This document shows positions 34,980 to 46,954 of a stretch of DNA of 64,000 bases, in pieces. Both the position numbers and the translations under genes were made by a program. The DNA is taken from NCBI GenBank assembly GCA_011032825.1, contig JAADJZ010000005.1:1927001-1991000 (forward strand). Direction: 5' to 3'. The notes below the pieces were generated by a model. That model worked only from the letters and a program-made list of their open reading frames with translations, ran no database searches and was not told the DNA's origin. Numbering within the stretch: position 1 is the first letter of the stretch; every line of letters starts with the position of its first letter. This stretch comes from Massariosphaeria phaeospora. Lineage: Eukaryota > Ascomycota > Dothideomycetes > Pleosporales.

Positions 34980-35769
34980 GCAAGACTCGTGCTTCTTTCC
35001 GCCGTCCACGCAAAATGCTTTGTGCAGCGTTTTTTCTCTCTCGTTTTTTCTCCTACTCCCGTTAATGACGACTTAGAAGAAAGAAGATTTAGATAGCACC
35101 GGGTTTTAGGCAAAGTCTACCTAGCCGGTCACGTTCTGGCGTCTGGACGTTGGTGAATTTCGGTTTTTATGTTTTCTTCGGTAAGGGTTTGTAGTTTGCG
35201 GGGGGGTTGGATGGAGAGATACCAAATCGAAACTAGGTCGGTTATTGTTTTGCGGGTTCTTTGCTGGAGGGTTGTTTGGTTCGTTGAGAGTCGCGGGGGC
35301 GGACAGAGGTACCGCTTAGAGGAATGATGGCTGGGTGAGAGAGGTATGAACTCGTAGAGTAATACAGATAACGATTGATACTACCTACTCGTCTGGGCCT
35401 CCAGGTGTGGCTTCAGCAGTGACCGACGATGACGGTCCCGCGAGAGTCGTGAGTATGTCGGGGAGTTCTTGACTAGATTGTGAACTGCGGAGACGGACCA
35501 GAGTGGATGAAGCGATCTAAGCGAACCAAACTGATGAGGTTGGTGATGTCTTTGATTACACCGACCGATCCTGGTCGCACGTGAGCGGAAGAACTTTTGA
35601 CCGAACCCCCGCCGCATCACAGCTCGGCGGTGCCAAGCTACGACTGCCTAATTCACCAGGTGCGACTACTATCTCACCACAATATCAAGCTCCCAATTGA
35701 CCCTCTCCGACACTCTATCGCCTACTAGACACCATCACCACCATCACTGCGCTGAATCGACACACAAGC
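34980..35769. other. Intergenic region
   Basis: Contains the dehydrogenase 3' flank (T-rich, 35020-35060) and the CSN6 promoter. A run of (CAC/CAT)-type trinucleotides (CACCATCACCACCATCAC) lies at 35730-35747 in the leader. No gene seen. Confidence 0.45.
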
Positions 35770-37209
35770 ATGGCGGACGCCTCGACAAATCCGCTGCTAT
35801 CAACCGCCCGCGCCTCCGACACGAGCCCCACCGTACAGCTCCATCCGCTCGTTTTACTCACGATATCGGATTGCATCACGAGACACACGCTGCGGCAACA
35901 GAAAGGCCCTATTGCTGGAGCTATATTAGGACAGCAGAATGGACAGGATATCACTATGGAGGTCGCATTCCAGGCCAAGTTGAAAGAGAACGAGGCGGGG
36001 GAGGTGGTGCTGGACGATGTGTGGTTTACAGAGCGGTTGGAAGACTGTAAGCTCCTACAATCTCACTTCTACCCGCTTGGAAACGTCGAAGAAATGTGTG
36101 CATGAGTGCTAACATCTGCGTAGTCAAAGACGTACACAAACAACCCCAACTCGACATCGTCGGCTGGTTCACCCTCGGTCCCGCCTCCGGCCCCGAGTCG
36201 CACATCCTCCCCATACACTCCCGCATATCAGACGTCTACACCGAATCGCCGATCCTGTTCCTCTTCCACCCGGCAGAGGCCCTCTCTGAAGCTACCTCGG
36301 CTGGCAAGCTGCCCCTCACACTGTACGAGTCCGTGTACGAGACATCGACGGGCGGTCCCAACGACAAGGCTATGGACATCGATGGCGCGGTCCATTCCAA
36401 GGCGCTGAAGTTCAGGGAGCTGGTGTACTCTGTCGAGACGGGCGAGGCGGAGATGATTGGCGTCGACTTTGTTGCGCGGGGCGGTGGCAATGCTACGGCT
36501 GTGGATGGGTCGGCGGCCGCGCCATCGAAGGGTAATGCTGCCGCGGCAGAGGAGGACAAGGGCAGGAAAACGAGGGGCAAGCAGAAGGAGAAGGCGAAGG
36601 ACGAGTCCATCGACGACTCGGCCGCGTTGACGGCGGAAGACGAAGAGCGTGAGTCCAGCACCATTCTGCATCTGCAACAACTACTAACACCCCGCAGTGC
36701 TCTCGACCCTCACCGCAAAAATAAACGCCATCCGCATGCTCAGCCGCCGCATCGCCCTCCTACGCAGCTACCTCTCCACCCTCCCCCCCTCGTACCTCTC
36801 CGACGCCTCTCTCCCGCTCTCCTCCTCGACGCCACCCCCCACGACGCACGCCGCCCTCCCGCTCAACCACTCCATCCTGCGCAGCATCTCCGCGACGCTC
36901 GCGCGCATCAACGTGCTCGCGCCCCCCGACGCCGCGTCCTTCGCCCTCGAGTCGGAGCAGGAGTCGTCGGACGTGCAGCTCGTGAACCTGCTGTCTGCCA
37001 TCACGAACTCGGTGTCTGCGGCTAAGGACCTCGGGCGCAAGAACTACGTGGTGGAGAATGCGAAGCATCAGAAGAGTAGGACGATGGGCGTGGGTATGTT
37101 TGGTGGGGGTGGTGGTGGTGGTGGGCATGATGGTATGGGTGGTGGCGGGGGGTTCGAGGGCGTGGGGGGAGGGGGTGGAGGACGCGGGTATGCGAGTGGG
37201 TGGGCGTGA
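35770..37209 (+). CDS. CSN6: COP9 signalosome subunit 6 (MPN-minus domain)
   Basis: Exons 35770-36046, 36124-36648 and 36698-37209, phases 1 and 1, give 437 residues. The MPN domain covers roughly residues 20-185: VQLHPLVLLTISDC, PIAGAILGQQNG, DIVGWFTLG, VYTESPILFLFHP. The JAMM metal site (HxHx10D) is absent, as expected for CSN6, which is a structural partner of the CSN5 deneddylase. The C-terminal helical region (LLSTLTAKINAIRML and the stretch ending LLSAITNSVSAAKDL) bundles with other subunits. Two oddities: a charged Ala/Lys-rich insert around residues 235-290, and a glycine-rich tail encoded partly by GGT repeats. The family is usually about 320-400 residues, so these account for the extra length. 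Rpn8 is the nearest alternative, but the VYTESP block favours CSN6. Confidence 0.9.
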
Positions 37210-38598
37210 GGGGCGCGTTTCGCGCCTGGAGGGGAATCATCCTGGAGGTACGACTCGCAGTGCGTTTTTCCAGTGCATTGACTCTAGTTACGTATCCATG
37301 GACGGAAACTGGCCGGAAGTGCTGGAACGGGGCTCGCAAAACCTATAAAGGGCTACCTACTACTTACTACTGTCTGCGCGGTGGGCGAACTGAAAGCGCG
37401 GTCGGTCGGCACATAGCGAGCGGCCTTGCTTGCATCGAATCGAACCGAATAGGATACATTAGCATAGGATAGGGAGCGGCTCGAGTGCGAGTACGTGTCT
37501 GTCTGTCTGTTCCGAGGTCTAAGCTGGACGTGGTATGGCATGGCGTAGCATGATGGATAGATAGATAGGTAGGTAGGGATATGATATGATATATCTACTA
37601 TTGTACCTACGTATCTATACATGCACCACAGAAACGAGTGACCAGCAGCAAAGACACACAAGTAGGTATACGCTTCGATCTTCCATGGCGAGCACCAGAC
37701 GAGTCTATTCACTGCGTCCCCTCCCTCTTTTGTTTTATGTGCAGATGCAAGTAGATCTAGATCTGGATCTGCGATCTGAATCTAAACGAGTCGTACATGG
37801 GAAGCAAAAACCCATGAAAAGAAAGAAATCGTGGATGTGAATTTGAGTTTGAGTTTGGGATCTGAAGCGGAGGCTGAAGCTGAAGCCGAGCTGGCCGTCC
37901 TCCACCCTCCACAAAAGCGCGGAGAAACATGCGCCTCGCATACGTTCCAGTATATCTATCTATCCATGAAGAAAGTGAAAGGAAAAGTTGCCATGTGCCT
38001 CCCTCCATGCGTCCACATTGCAGATTTGATCTGTTCTGATACTGAAGATGACACCGAAAAGAAGTTCATGCCATATTGACCCAACCCTAGCAAAACCCAA
38101 CCCAACCCAACTTGGCAGCTTGAGATTGGAAAGACTGGTAGCAAAAGCAAAAGCAAAAGCAGATGGAATTCAGGCCATTGCATGCCAACCAGTCCTGACC
38201 AGACAGATCGGACTAGACCAGATGAGATCAAAAATAGAGAGATTGCAAAGCTCTTTCCTCGCCCGTCAGATATACTGACTGCCACCATGCTCCCGTCTCC
38301 CCTTTTCTTTTCGCAAAACATAGCTTTTAGACTCGTTGCTCCGTTCTCTCACTCCGCTGCGCCGCCAAAAGCAGCATGGATTCGAAGCAAAGCCAGGCAT
38401 CCATAGGTGTTCGAGGCGTCGAAATGATTGTTTTCGTCGTCCGTCGGAGTGTTTTCCAGGATTTCCACTTCTCCCAGCAATTCCAAGTTCAAAAGACTTT
38501 GCCAAACGCTGCCGATCCACCAATTCCCACACGCCCAGAAGAAAAGATGAGGAAAAGAGTATAGTCTAACAAAAGAAAAATGAAGGAAAGGCTAGACT
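37210..38598. other. Intergenic region with several simple repeats
   Basis: No supported gene. It contains GATA/GGTA microsatellite-like runs (37551-37580), ATATGAT repeats, interleaved (AGATCT)-like words at 37750-37780, GAAGC(T/C) repeats at 37866-37890 and a (GCAAAA) run at 38140-38160. A frame at 37831 reads Ser/Glu/Ala repeats that come directly from these repeats. Confidence 0.45.
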
Positions 38599-40068
38599 CT
38601 AGTTGCCTTTACGCAGATTAATCGGCGCGGCCTCGTCGTCCAAGCTCTTTCTAACCATCGAGTCCTTCTCGGCAGTCTTGCTCTTTCCAGCCGTCGTGCC
38701 CTTCTCGGCCGTCTTGCTCTGTTCAACCGCCTCCTTCTCGACGACATCCGTAGACTGTCCAACCGAAGCGAAGAACTCCGCAAACGGAGCGTAATTAGCC
38801 TTTCCAAACACCAAGGCCTTTCTCTTGCCCTTCCTCGCCTCTGACACGCCAACGCCTTGCTGCGGCCCCAACTTCATCATAGGCGGCTCCTTAACAACGC
38901 GCCCGATCCTCGACGCCTGCTCCTTGATCTCGCCGCGAGCGACGCGCAGCCAGTTGGTGCAGTACCGCTGCCGGTCCGAGTCCTTGTACTCTTGTATTTG
39001 CGCCCGGTTCTCGTCCCAGGTTGACAGTCTGCGCGTGCGCGTGCGGATGGGGAGCGTTAGTGTCCATTCGGAGGGGCCATCGATCCAGATCTGAGAAGCG
39101 CAGTGGAATGAATTTGGGCTGGGAGCTGTGGCAGTAATGTTCAATTGCTGTGATGCTAGATCCAAGGGTGAGGGTGTGGGCAACGGCGCCTGGCCAGGTT
39201 CAGCGTTGATGATTTCCCAGAAGTGTTTTACCGTTTCGGCGATGGCGGCGCTGTGGTCGTCGTCTGTTGGGGGTAAAAGACCATCCATGCCGAATACAGC
39301 GGATGTCGGCGTGCCTTGCCAGTCTGGACCCCAAGCTGTCAGGAATGAAGCGTCTTGACCATCTCCGTCGTTGGTGCAGTCATCGGTGGAATGGGCAGCC
39401 CGACCATCGCTCTCAGCGTCCCAACCCCAGCCGCTGGATCCAAGTACGAAACCGCCGTCTGAAGATCCAGAAGACGCCAATTCCTCAGGGGAGAGGTGCT
39501 CAGCAAGCCAACTCATATCGCCATCGTCTAGCGGATGTGCGTAGTTTGTGTCAATGGGGTGTAGCGGATCCGTGCTCCGAACGTAGTCTTCGTCTCCGTC
39601 ATCATGATCTTCCTTGAGTGGTTCTTTGATGACAATGTCTTCTGGATAGACCTCTTGACTCAGGGGTGACTTCTGAACGACCCTTGCCCCGGCAGGTACC
39701 CTCTCGATCGCTTTTCTGGAGTTGGATGGGTAAAACCTATGGCTACCCCAGCAGGTGGTGGCATCATGCGTGTTCTGCAATTGCTCAATCAGTCGTGAGA
39801 CTTCCTTGACGCCGGGCTGCCTGGTCTTTACCAAATCTTCGCGGAAATCATTGCCCCTTTTGATCTTTGCAAGATATTGGTCCTCCGACCTAGCCTGCTG
39901 ACATGCTCCACAGTCGATGGGCAGAGCAATGGTGATGTAGGGTTCAGGGTTGCATGCAGATCGGACCTCAACGAAACGCCGCTCTTTGTGAAAGGTTCCC
40001 CGGCAGCGTGAGATTGGCAACTTGAACTGATGCCAGCAGGCGAATTGATATTTGGCGATTTTGCACAT
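38599..40068 (-). CDS. Hypothetical protein with Cys/His-rich N terminus
   Basis: Single exon, 489 residues from ATG 40068. The N terminus (MCKIAKYQFACWHQFKLPISRC) and a later CGACQQAR place Cys and His residues in a pattern that could bind metal, within a region of about 70 residues. The middle is acidic and Ser/Asp-rich (DDHDDGDEDY). A more ordered stretch near 330-375 has WIDGPSEWTLTLPIRTRTRRLSTWDENRAQIQEY and RYCTNWLRVARGEIKEQA. The C-terminal tail has two SKTAEK repeats and is basic. I recognise no characterised family. The long frame and stretches of ordered sequence make it very likely coding. Confidence 0.75.
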   Translation of the reverse strand: MCKIAKYQFACWHQFKLPISRCRGTFHKERRFVEVRSACNPEPYITIALPIDCGACQQARSEDQYLAKIKRGNDFREDLVKTRQPGVKEVSRLIEQLQNTHDATTCWGSHRFYPSNSRKAIERVPAGARVVQKSPLSQEVYPEDIVIKEPLKEDHDDGDEDYVRSTDPLHPIDTNYAHPLDDGDMSWLAEHLSPEELASSGSSDGGFVLGSSGWGWDAESDGRAAHSTDDCTNDGDGQDASFLTAWGPDWQGTPTSAVFGMDGLLPPTDDDHSAAIAETVKHFWEIINAEPGQAPLPTPSPLDLASQQLNITATAPSPNSFHCASQIWIDGPSEWTLTLPIRTRTRRLSTWDENRAQIQEYKDSDRQRYCTNWLRVARGEIKEQASRIGRVVKEPPMMKLGPQQGVGVSEARKGKRKALVFGKANYAPFAEFFASVGQSTDVVEKEAVEQSKTAEKGTTAGKSKTAEKDSMVRKSLDDEAAPINLRKGN

Positions 40069-41797
40069 GGTGGTGTTGGTAGTTTTTAGGACGAATAGAT
40101 CGGATCCTTTCGTATATGGGTGAGTTGTACTACTGGCGAGTGCCGTTTGGTCTGTATGGTAGCCGGCAGCGCTGTTGCGGACTCGTGGAACGATACTACC
40201 GAGAAAGCCTGCTGTATCCTTGTAAGCAGCGAACCACGAGGTAGCGGGGGATCGGAAGTCATCTTGTGTTGTCTACGCATTGTGTAGCAGGAAAATGCGT
40301 GTGAGGTGCTGCTCGAGCGAGCCATTAGATAGGACTACAATACTGACCGGATAACTTGGACCCAACGTCGAAAACGCTTAATCTGGACGCGCGCAGCTCT
40401 TCTTACACGACGCGGCTGCAGCAGGTTGAGTCAGGCTTCAATGGGAGCGACGAGTGGCTGGCAGGCCACTCGCGCGGGGGCCGGAGTCGTCTACACGCCT
40501 TTAAGTAGAGTCGAGATAAGCCGCGGACGGAGGAGAGAGCGCAAATCGAGGCAGCGCGTCGCCGGTTGAGGAGAGGGTTTGTGGGTTGAGGTTTGTCGCG
40601 AGAGAGAGCGCGTACGAAAGTTGCCCCGCCAGCAGTCGACGAACAGTCCGGCGGGAAAGCTCTGGCGGATTTTGCCACCGTGACCTTATTTCCCGCGCCT
40701 GCAGTGAAGACGGGGGAGTGAAAGCGTCGAGGTTGATGTGAAACGAGATGTACAACCAAACAGCGCGTTAGTGGCCCAATGGCGGTATGCCCCAGAAGGA
40801 AAAGCATCTTCACAACTGTGACGTGAAAGCAGTGAAAGCAGCGAGTAATGAGAGCGAAGAAGAGAACTGTGTTCAAGAGAAGACATCCATCAGGTGCGCG
40901 TTACGTCATCAGAGGATGAACCGATATGGCGAAACGAGGAAGGAAAGAGCGACCAGGTCTGCCGTAAGCCGCCAGCAAGCACCGTAGAACCGTATCATAG
41001 CCATCCAGATCCCCCAAATCCTGCAAAGGTGAGCCTGAACGCTCTTCATGCATAATGCGTGAGAGAACGAGCACCCACACATGCCACTGATCGCCTTCTC
41101 CGTTCCAATCCGCTGGTACGATGCCAGGTCACCGCCGATTGCGTTCCCCTCTTCATTCTGTAGCAATTAGCCCAAAGCTTAGAGTTGCAACACTGTTCTG
41201 CTCACCGACTACCTGTGACTCCATGGATACTATATTCGGGTCAAATTAGAGCGCTCTGCAGTATCGTTCCTGTACTAAGAGGTGAATTTCCAGAGTCAGA
41301 GACGATAGACGGATGCTAGCGAAAGGAAGTCTCATCTAAAGGAGTTATCCTAATGCTCTCGACAGTATAAGGGATCCTAGCACCCACACTAGAGAGTTCA
41401 TATTACCTTTGCCAAACCCCATTGTATCCACCCTACCGGACGATGTCTGCAACAGAGCTACTGTGACGAAAGCCAACTGATATCTATCGACAGCGAAGCC
41501 CGTATCGTATCGTATCGTATCGGCGAAGGTGGTAGTAGACAAATAACACATACTCGAATTGATAGACGTATCTGCAACACTGCTATTTCGGCCATGTCTG
41601 CACTGTACAAAAGGAAAACAAAATGACTGAAGAGACAACAATAGCGAGCCGGCGGCTGGAAGAATATACACAATTACCAGACCTGCTGTATGAACAGAGA
41701 ACAGTCATATCACATCTCGTCTCGTCGCGCATTAAGCATTACCAGTCGTAACGGCGCAAGTTGCCTTGAACGCGTCAACCACAACCGCCGGGAAGCC
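40069..41797. other. Intergenic region
   Basis: No gene supported. Four tandem CGTAT units lie at 41501-41520. Frames on the minus strand at 40403-40886 and 41345-41671 lack family content and splice partners. Confidence 0.45.
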
Positions 41798-43671
41798 TCA
41801 ATATCGGACAACAGGAGGCAGCGCCGACTCGTCTTGGACCATGATGCCGCCCTTGACACCCTGCTTCTCAATCTTCTGCATCCAATCCCCATCCTTCTTT
41901 TCCTTCCGCAGCATCCACCCACTGAACACTTTCTTCAGCCGGGATTTCTGATTTACCTTGGGCGTAGGCCCGACTTCCACCGAATTTGGGAACGCAGCAC
42001 GCTGACTACTCGGCAGATCTGTGCTGATCTTCCGCGAGAAATTGGGTGGGACCTCAAGACGGCCCTCGCCGTTCTTCATACTCGGCGAGCGTGAGAGAGA
42101 CGGCTTGCCTTGATCGGGCTCCTGGTTGTTGATTCGGAGCGCGAGCTGGCCGTCGAGGTTCCTTGTGGAGGACATGGACGACATCATCTCGTCGAAATCC
42201 ATAGACGCTTCCTTTTTCGGCGCCGGTCGCTGCAGCTGCGTTTGGCTCCGCGATGCGGTCCGAGCCACCTGGGCGGGAGCTTGAGCGTAGCCCGGGTTCG
42301 TGTATCGCATCGCTAGCGTGTCGGAGCCACTCCGTCGGTGATGCCGACGGACTGCTGCTGCATATGTCTGTTGTTGCTGATCCTGTGGCCGCATAAGACT
42401 GGCGATGTGGGCGTTCTGTATCTGTGATTTTCTGTTGTCCTGAGGCTTCGGTTGCTGAGGGGGCTCAGGCTGCTTCCACGAGTCAAGACTCGGCAACGGC
42501 GGCAGATCTCGGTTTAAGTTGACCGAGTTTTTACCACTCTGGTCTTGATTCTCCATCCGACCCTTGGACGTCGTGGGCCTGCTACTCGTCCTTGAGCTGA
42601 ATTTGCGCTGCAACCCCCAGCTCCGCCACCCGTGCGAAGAGGGAGTGCGCTTCAACTCTTTGGGCGCTGAGGTGGTACTGTTTGCGGTGCGTATGGAGTC
42701 GCGGGATTGAGACCTGCTCAAACCCGCTGATGCTGGGAAGATGTAGTCTTTGAGGTCAGATCTAATGCTCCTGGCGCGGCTGGGGGGACGAGCTAGAGCG
42801 TGCGGTTCAAACTGGGGCTGGGAAGCCATCAGCTGCCGTCTCTTCTCCACCTCGTGGCGCATCCACTCGGCCGCCTCGGCATCTGCGACGGCTGCAACAC
42901 TTTCGAACTGGTGGGAGGCCCTCTTTGAACTCCGGAACGAGGTGAAGGCGGCTGTAGTGGCTGCAGTGGAGCCGTTGTTCAGATGTGCATCGGTTGAGCC
43001 AGTGAGTGGCGTCGCGAGGCTCTTGCCATCATCAGAGTCCAACTCGGAACGCATCGTCGCTGACCGTGGTACGTCGGATGAAGCGGCCTTCATGGTTCTC
43101 CGTGCTTCTTGGTCTCTGTCTGCAACCGGCGCCGGTTCGGCTCGGCGTCGGCCAGTGTTCGCCCGCGTGGGAAGATCAGGATGGCTCTTGACCGCGGCAT
43201 CTGGGTTGCGACTCGACGTCTTTGCATCGCGGGCACTCGGCATGTAGACGGGCGCTCCCGTGGGCTTGCGGACTCTGACCTGAGTGGCCGCCGACTTGTC
43301 GCTGCGTTGCTCTCGTCGCCTGTCCAATCCCTGGAAGTCCAGCTTCGGGTCTTTGTCGGCCAGCTCGTGGTCCGACGGCTTGAAGTTCTGCAGGATGACG
43401 GCACATGCTGCGCGTAACTCCTGTTCCGTCTTGGGCGAGAGGGGGCGGCGGCTGATGTAGGGCGAGTTGAGCGACAGCAGGCTGTGGTCGGAGTAGCTTC
43501 GATTGTGGTGCGCGTGTGAGTGCGAGGGTGTCGGCTCTGGCGTCTGCTTTGCGTGGGAGTCTTTTGCAGGCACTTTCTGAACGGGGGGTCAGCTACAGAG
43601 GACCAGAGAGGGCATGCGGGGACGCAAGCACTTACCACGGGCGCGAGATTGAACGAGAACTTCCTCTTCAT
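41798..43671 (-). CDS. Hypothetical basic, Ser/Arg-rich protein
   Basis: Two exons: 43671-43636 (MKRKFSFNLAPV) and 43576-41798, separated by a 59-nt GTAAGT...TTCAG intron in phase 0; 604 residues. Most of the protein is disordered, with Ser, Arg, Gln and Pro runs (SRSQSRDSIRTANSTT, QPEPPQQPKPQDN). Two parts look constrained: an N-terminal segment (LSPKTEQELRAACAVILQNFKPSDHELA) and the C terminus (KSRLKKVFSGWMLRKEKKDGDWMQKIEKQ), a basic helix that could contact membrane or nucleic acid. No known domain. The first exon is short but well formed: MKRKFSF start, good donor and acceptor. Confidence 0.7.
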
Positions 43672-45997
43672 GATGGGCGGTGTGCTGGGTGCGGTGCGGT
43701 GCGGTGCGGTGCTGCGCGTGTGTGCAAGGCGAGAAGGGCGAGACGCGGGTCTCTTTGGGGGTGGTACAAGTACAGCAGGACGGTCGAGGGCGGCGCGGCC
43801 GAGAGTCAACCTTGGAAGTGGAGCCGGCAGGTGGTAGTCAGCGTGGGATGCAGTCAGTTGGGTTGGCCGTCAATAGCACATGTCGGTGCTGGTGCTGGTG
43901 CTGGTGGTGGTGTTGGACTGCGGTCTGGCTCGTCGGCAGCGCTGGGCGAGACGGTGGCTGGCTGGGTATGTACTGTGTAGCAGGTCAGAGGAGGGCGCGA
44001 CAGGAGCAAGAAATAGCAGACCAGACCAGCAAGCTGGCTCTCCTGGACCTGCACGCTGCCAGGACGACCTGATGGCTGCAGCTGGCATCCGTTTCAGAGG
44101 CCTGTTCCAGTCCCAGTGGCTGTTCCTGTTCGGCGCCGGCTATCCTGGTCGCCTCTAGGCTCTAGGTGCCCCCCCGGTGCGCGGCGAGCAGCCAATCGGG
44201 CCGCGCACGGCAGCAGCGAACCGCAACGCCGCCAGGACCAGAGTCGCGCCGGCCACGGTGATTGCTCTCTCGCCATCGCGACACAATCTGGCTCTCCGCA
44301 CATGCTCGACCCTCACAGCTAGCCATCAGCAGCAAGCGGCCGCCTGGCGACCTGCGCAGCCTGCGAACCTGCTGGCTGACCATGCCGCTGGCCGGCTCGC
44401 ACCACCATGGAGATTGCCTCTCGCGAGCGCCGGCGAATCGCCCGCAGCACCTCAAACCGCACCCTCGAGTCGGCAGCCTCCAGTTCGCGTCCAGCATCCC
44501 GATTCCCCACAGTGCACACGATGCACCTGAAGCGCGCCCCAGCCAACCGCAAACCTGCAGCAAACACCTGCACGCTTGCTCTCTTCCGACCCGTCTTCAG
44601 ACAAACGGAGCAGCCTCTTTTGCTAGCGCCGCTGGACGTACGAGAGCAACCTCGACTCTGCCTGGTGGAATGCGCCTGGCCGTTGACAACTCTCCTGCAG
44701 CCTGCCTTACTGTAAACAGTGCTTGTGTCGACTAGGCAAATAGCTCGTCGACTGCTGACCGCTACTGCATCGTCGATGGTAGAGGAGGCGTGAGCACCAG
44801 ATCGGATCCCTCTCGAATGTTTCCACGGCCAAACGGAGCTCCTCGTGTGCTAGTGCTCTTCGTTCGCATTACGAACGGGTATGCAGTGTTCTACGCGAAA
44901 TACGTGCGTGTGAAACACTGTACGAACCGTTGTCGCTTCATGCTCATTTACTCGTCTATCGTCGACATGCGTCTTTCAAACATCGTTTCAATCTACATCC
45001 TTACTCCCTGTCTACAGCAAAGTCGAAATATCGCTGATCTCATCTGGATAAACTACTGTACCATTTCCTGGACCGTGGTCGGCTGTGATATTACCCGCGT
45101 CTCAGCATCCGTTGTAGTCTAATGGGCACCGCCGCACGCAGTCTTGGTATCTTCACTACGGGCGGAAACAAGCCACATCCTATGCTACGGGTGGCTTCAA
45201 CAACTCTGCCAACCTCCGCTGATGCCGTGTCACCGTAAGACACGAGCTAGATCCTATCGCGACCCCCGACTAAAATTATGCATGCGATTGAAGCGAGCAA
45301 CAACCTTCCGGACGCGGACTCTGCACAGGTCGATCAATGTCTCAGAGCATGTACATATAAGCACGAACACGGCCAACATACACGATGAGTGTCTACTTTT
45401 GGAGCAGAAGTGTGTGCAGGTGTGTGCTTCGTCGCACTGCAGAGACCGCGAGAAGCTCAGAGCACTCCTGATCCGGAGATTGAGGCGAGGCTCAGCACGG
45501 AGACTACTACTACACCATTCTTAGTCTACCTGATCTATAAGTATCGTAGGCCAGAATGTTCTGCAGTGGATATCCAGGAGCTATGGAAGCTCTAGGAACG
45601 GGTATGTTTCAGTGGAACGGCAACAGCAGGCAACATGGCGTGCGTGGTACAATCCTTCAATGACCTCCATGCACTCTTACCACGTCTCCATCACTAGGTT
45701 ATCACATGCTACTGATTATAAATGCTGCAGTTACTTCTATCATCCAGATGCTCGCCACCTGAAGACATATCACGTGGAAAATCAACTTCACGATATCAGA
45801 TGAAACAGCCAACAAGTAGAAAACGCTTGAGCCCCACGCTCATACCAAGGCCCACAATCACACACCAATGGCTCCCAACGCGTCAACCCCCTCCCACACT
45901 GCTCAAAATTCACCCCGGGGTACTTCAGTCCCCCAGACTTTATTCACTCATTCATACAAACCGCCTTGAGAGCCATCAAACACGCCTGTAGCCCACC
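43672..45997. other. Intergenic region
   Basis: 2.3 kb without a supported gene. GGTGCGGTGCGGTGCGGTGC repeats lie at 43687-43713 and (GGTGCT)n at 43885-43912. GC-rich sequence at 44000-44600 makes several overlapping long frames of Ala/Arg/Pro-rich composition that I take as spurious. Confidence 0.4.
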
Positions 45998-46954
45998 ATG
46001 AAGTCCCCCAAGCCCCGGGCCTGGGAAACCATCGCCAGACAAAGCGTCGCCGACCCACCCTTCCCGAAGACCGTCATGCTCGAGATGGTCGTCATGGCCA
46101 TGCTGTTCTCGATACACCTCCTCGAGCATCACCCACGTCATCCAGCAACCCGCCCCCGGAAACCTCCTGCAGACGCCGTTCCCGACTCTCCCACTGCCCC
46201 CAAACCGACCGGTCCACCTAAACCCCACGGAAATCGTCGAGAACACCGCACTCCTCCCCCAGCTTTCTATCCGCCGCCGCATCCACCGCCACCGCCACCG
46301 CAGACCCCAGTTCCCAACGCGAACATCTACCCACCGGCAAGGGCCCCGACATCCTACCACGCTCACCCCGTACCCGCGCAGCACCCCGCGCACGCGCACG
46401 CCCAGGGCCCGACTCCCAAGCACAGCGTCCAGGAACGCAGGTTGACCGCTTCGCAGATGCGCAATGCATGGACGCGGATGCGAGCTGTGACCGTCGTGCC
46501 GGGCTTCGCCGCGCTGTACAAGCCGCCGACGGCGAAGGCGAAGGCGAAGGCGAAGAACGTCCGGTTCGGCAGCGTCGACGTGTTCGAGTACGAGCGCGAG
46601 GAGCCGTGGGTGCCGGAGTGGCAGCGCGAACTTGCGGCTGAGAATGCTGAAGAGGGGGCTGCGGAGGGGGGGCGGAATAGACTGCGGAGAAGAATTGCTG
46701 TGGCGGGAGAGGAGCGGAGCGGGCTGTTGTGGAGCTCTTCTATTGCGGAAAGGACTTTGCCGAGAGCTACGAAGCTTTCAAACCGGGGTGCATTTGCTCG
46801 CGCCAGTGTCTGGTGGTGGGGAAAGGAGTTCTTGCATATATACATGCATACATGCATATACATATGCATATACATATGGCCTGTGGTGTCTTCCACGGGC
46901 ACACGACGACGACGAGCTCACGAAGCAGCATTTTACGACTCACGAAAGAAATGA
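45998..46954 (+). CDS. Hypothetical proline-rich protein
   Basis: 318-residue single frame from ATG 45998. The N terminus (MKSPKPRAWETIARQSVADPPFPKTVMLEMVVMAMLFSIHLLE) may include one membrane-like helix at about 27-43. Residues 50-145 are proline/histidine-rich (PPPHPPPPPPQTPVP). A more conserved-looking block follows: ERRLTASQMRNAWTRMRAVTVVPGFAALYKPP, then NVRFGSVDVFEYEREEPWVPEW. The last 45 residues (HIYMHTCIYICIYIW...) are translated from a CATATA microsatellite and look unlike a natural C terminus. The real gene may therefore end elsewhere or contain an intron I could not place. Function unknown. Confidence 0.5.
   Translation: MKSPKPRAWETIARQSVADPPFPKTVMLEMVVMAMLFSIHLLEHHPRHPATRPRKPPADAVPDSPTAPKPTGPPKPHGNRREHRTPPPAFYPPPHPPPPPPQTPVPNANIYPPARAPTSYHAHPVPAQHPAHAHAQGPTPKHSVQERRLTASQMRNAWTRMRAVTVVPGFAALYKPPTAKAKAKAKNVRFGSVDVFEYEREEPWVPEWQRELAAENAEEGAAEGGRNRLRRRIAVAGEERSGLLWSSSIAERTLPRATKLSNRGAFARASVWWWGKEFLHIYMHTCIYICIYIWPVVSSTGTRRRRAHEAAFYDSRKK
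46833..46877. repeat. CATATA/CATGCATA microsatellite
   Basis: Alternating purine-pyrimidine run of CATATA and CATGCATA words at the 3' end of the proline-rich frame. Confidence 0.85.
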
